Assembly: GCA_964367905.1 (NCBI GenBank)
Contig: CAYIZP010000018.1
Coordinates: forward strand, 1 to 53,150
Direction: 5' to 3'
From: CAUPWF01 sp964367905
Lineage (GTDB): Bacteria > Bacillota > Clostridia > Lachnospirales > Lachnospiraceae
DNA length: 53,150 bases
Shown: in pieces, positions 52,790 to 53,150 of the stretch
Numbering within the stretch: position 1 is the stretch's first letter
Layout: every line of letters begins with the position of its first letter
Translations under genes and position numbers: made by a program
The notes under the pieces: generated by a model
The model's database searches: none
Told to the model about the DNA's origin: nothing
Seen by the model: only the letters and a program-made list of their open reading frames with translations

Positions 52790-52818
52790 GTTATACCATT
52801 AATGCTATATAGTTTCAA
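52790..52818 (-). promoter_or_regulatory. Promoter of the DUF3791 module
   Basis: On the minus strand TTGAAA (52818-52813) and TATAAC (52795-52790) are 17 bases apart, leaving a leader of about 115 bases before ATG 52666. A second TATAAT lies 11 bases further downstream. The region 52667-53066 holds this promoter and the divergent one at 52978 and no gene that I can see. Confidence 0.65.
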
Positions 52819-52977
52819 GAAGTAATATATTATTTTTAACATATTATAATCATTTTGGTTGGGTAATAAGTAGAGTTAAGGGATGCAGGAATGAATATAT
52901 CAAAATTATTTGGTACGAAATTTGAGTCCTCGCATTAATTTTAGCGTAGAGAGAAATTGAATTGTTTTCTATATCTC

Positions 52978-53006
52978 TTGAAATTTAAGCAATGTTCAAG
53001 TATAAT
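52978..53006 (+). promoter_or_regulatory. Near-consensus promoter for the ORF at the window end
   Basis: TTGAAA at 52978-52983 and a perfect TATAAT at 53001-53006 are spaced by exactly 17 bases. Predicted start at about 53013 gives a leader of about 55 bases. Confidence 0.8.
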
Positions 53007-53066
53007 TTTTGTGTGTATCTATTTCTTGAAAAAGACGATAAAGACGTAAGAAAGGACTTGAGTTAA

Positions 53067-53150
53067 ATGACTTTTACCCATATACTTAACAGAGCACAGA
53101 GCACAGAGCACAGAGCACAGAGCACAGAGCACAGAGCACAGAGCACAGAG
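53067..53150 (+). CDS. Start of an ORF whose N-terminus is encoded by a 7-bp tandem repeat (truncated)
   Basis: The ATG at 53067 follows AAAGGA at 53051 and lies behind a near-consensus promoter. The 28 codons in the window read MTFTHILN and then a repeated heptapeptide RAQSTEH. The repeat ACAGAGC is 7 bp, so every frame through it reads the same heptapeptide and contains no stop codon. A gain or loss of one unit changes the frame of what follows. The rest of the gene is beyond the window, so its product is unknown. Confidence 0.55.
   Translation, partial: MTFTHILNRAQSTEHRAQSTEHRAQSTE
53089..53150. repeat. Heptanucleotide tandem repeat ACAGAGC, at least 8.8 copies
   Basis: The perfect 7-bp repeat fills the last 62 bases and runs off the window. 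No imperfect unit is seen. It lies directly after a promoter, ribosome site and start codon. Confidence 0.97.

Noticed and set aside
53089..53150. CRISPR array at the window end
   Set aside because: The repeat unit is 7 bp with no spacers, and no cas gene is nearby. It is a simple tandem repeat.

Overview
The window looks like chromosomal DNA of an anaerobic, low-GC, Gram-positive member of the Clostridia, most likely a Lachnospiraceae-type carbohydrate specialist. This rests on the AT-rich codon use, strong AGGAGG-type ribosome binding sites, lipobox lipoproteins, YesM/YesN-type two-component systems, sugar ABC transporters without their own ATPase, a Cys-type sulfatase and an HPr set with Ser46-type sequences. 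I see no rRNA, tRNA, transposase, integrase or phage gene.

Region A (1-5711) is a PTS/mannose block: the C-terminal part of a GH38 alpha-mannosidase, an HPr that has His15 but Lys at position 46, enzyme I, a second HPr-like protein that has the Ser46 motif but no histidine at all, mannose-6-phosphate isomerase and AsnA. Two near-identical palindromic elements sit in it. A UPF0303 gene (5727-6218) faces it.

Region B (6360-19587) is the most interesting metabolic locus. It holds a lipoprotein SBP and two permeases, two tandem GH117-like enzymes, an L-fucose/L-arabinose-isomerase-family protein, an aldo/keto reductase, an orphan YesN-type response regulator, a DhaK-DhaL fusion kinase, an RpiB-like isomerase and a divergent triosephosphate-isomerase-like protein. 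The last three match the enzyme set known for tetrulose catabolism (LerK/DerK, DerI/EryI, LerI/EryH), which feeds D-erythrose 4-phosphate. I infer an oligosaccharide-to-tetrulose pathway whose substrate is unknown.

Region C (19600-22000) is a probable cobalamin riboswitch followed by a DUF4430 lipoprotein and an ECF S component (B12 or corrinoid capture), then a PHP phosphoesterase. Region D (22049-29801) is a GH2 beta-mannosidase-like enzyme facing a purine salvage operon (two adenine-deaminase paralogues and an NCS2 permease) with a hairpin leader. A YitT protein and a DUF4143 ATPase follow.

Region E (32261-52161) is a second glycan locus: an AraC regulator and sulfatase divergent from a GH2 beta-galactosidase-like enzyme and a third GH117-like enzyme, a sensor kinase, response regulator and membrane-anchored binding protein, two SBPs around two permeases, a GH120 beta-xylosidase-family enzyme, an MFS transporter and an SDR. 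The sulfatase/GH2 intergenic region carries two ATCAG-N4-CTGAT dyads placed at two divergent promoters.

Region F (52209-53150) holds a two-gene DUF3791-type module and, at the window edge, a near-consensus promoter driving an ORF whose N-terminus is a run of a 7-bp tandem repeat (ACAGAGC). That is a classic layout for a phase-variable gene. A family of GGGGACGG...CCGTCCCC palindromes lies between genes throughout the window and often serves as a terminator.
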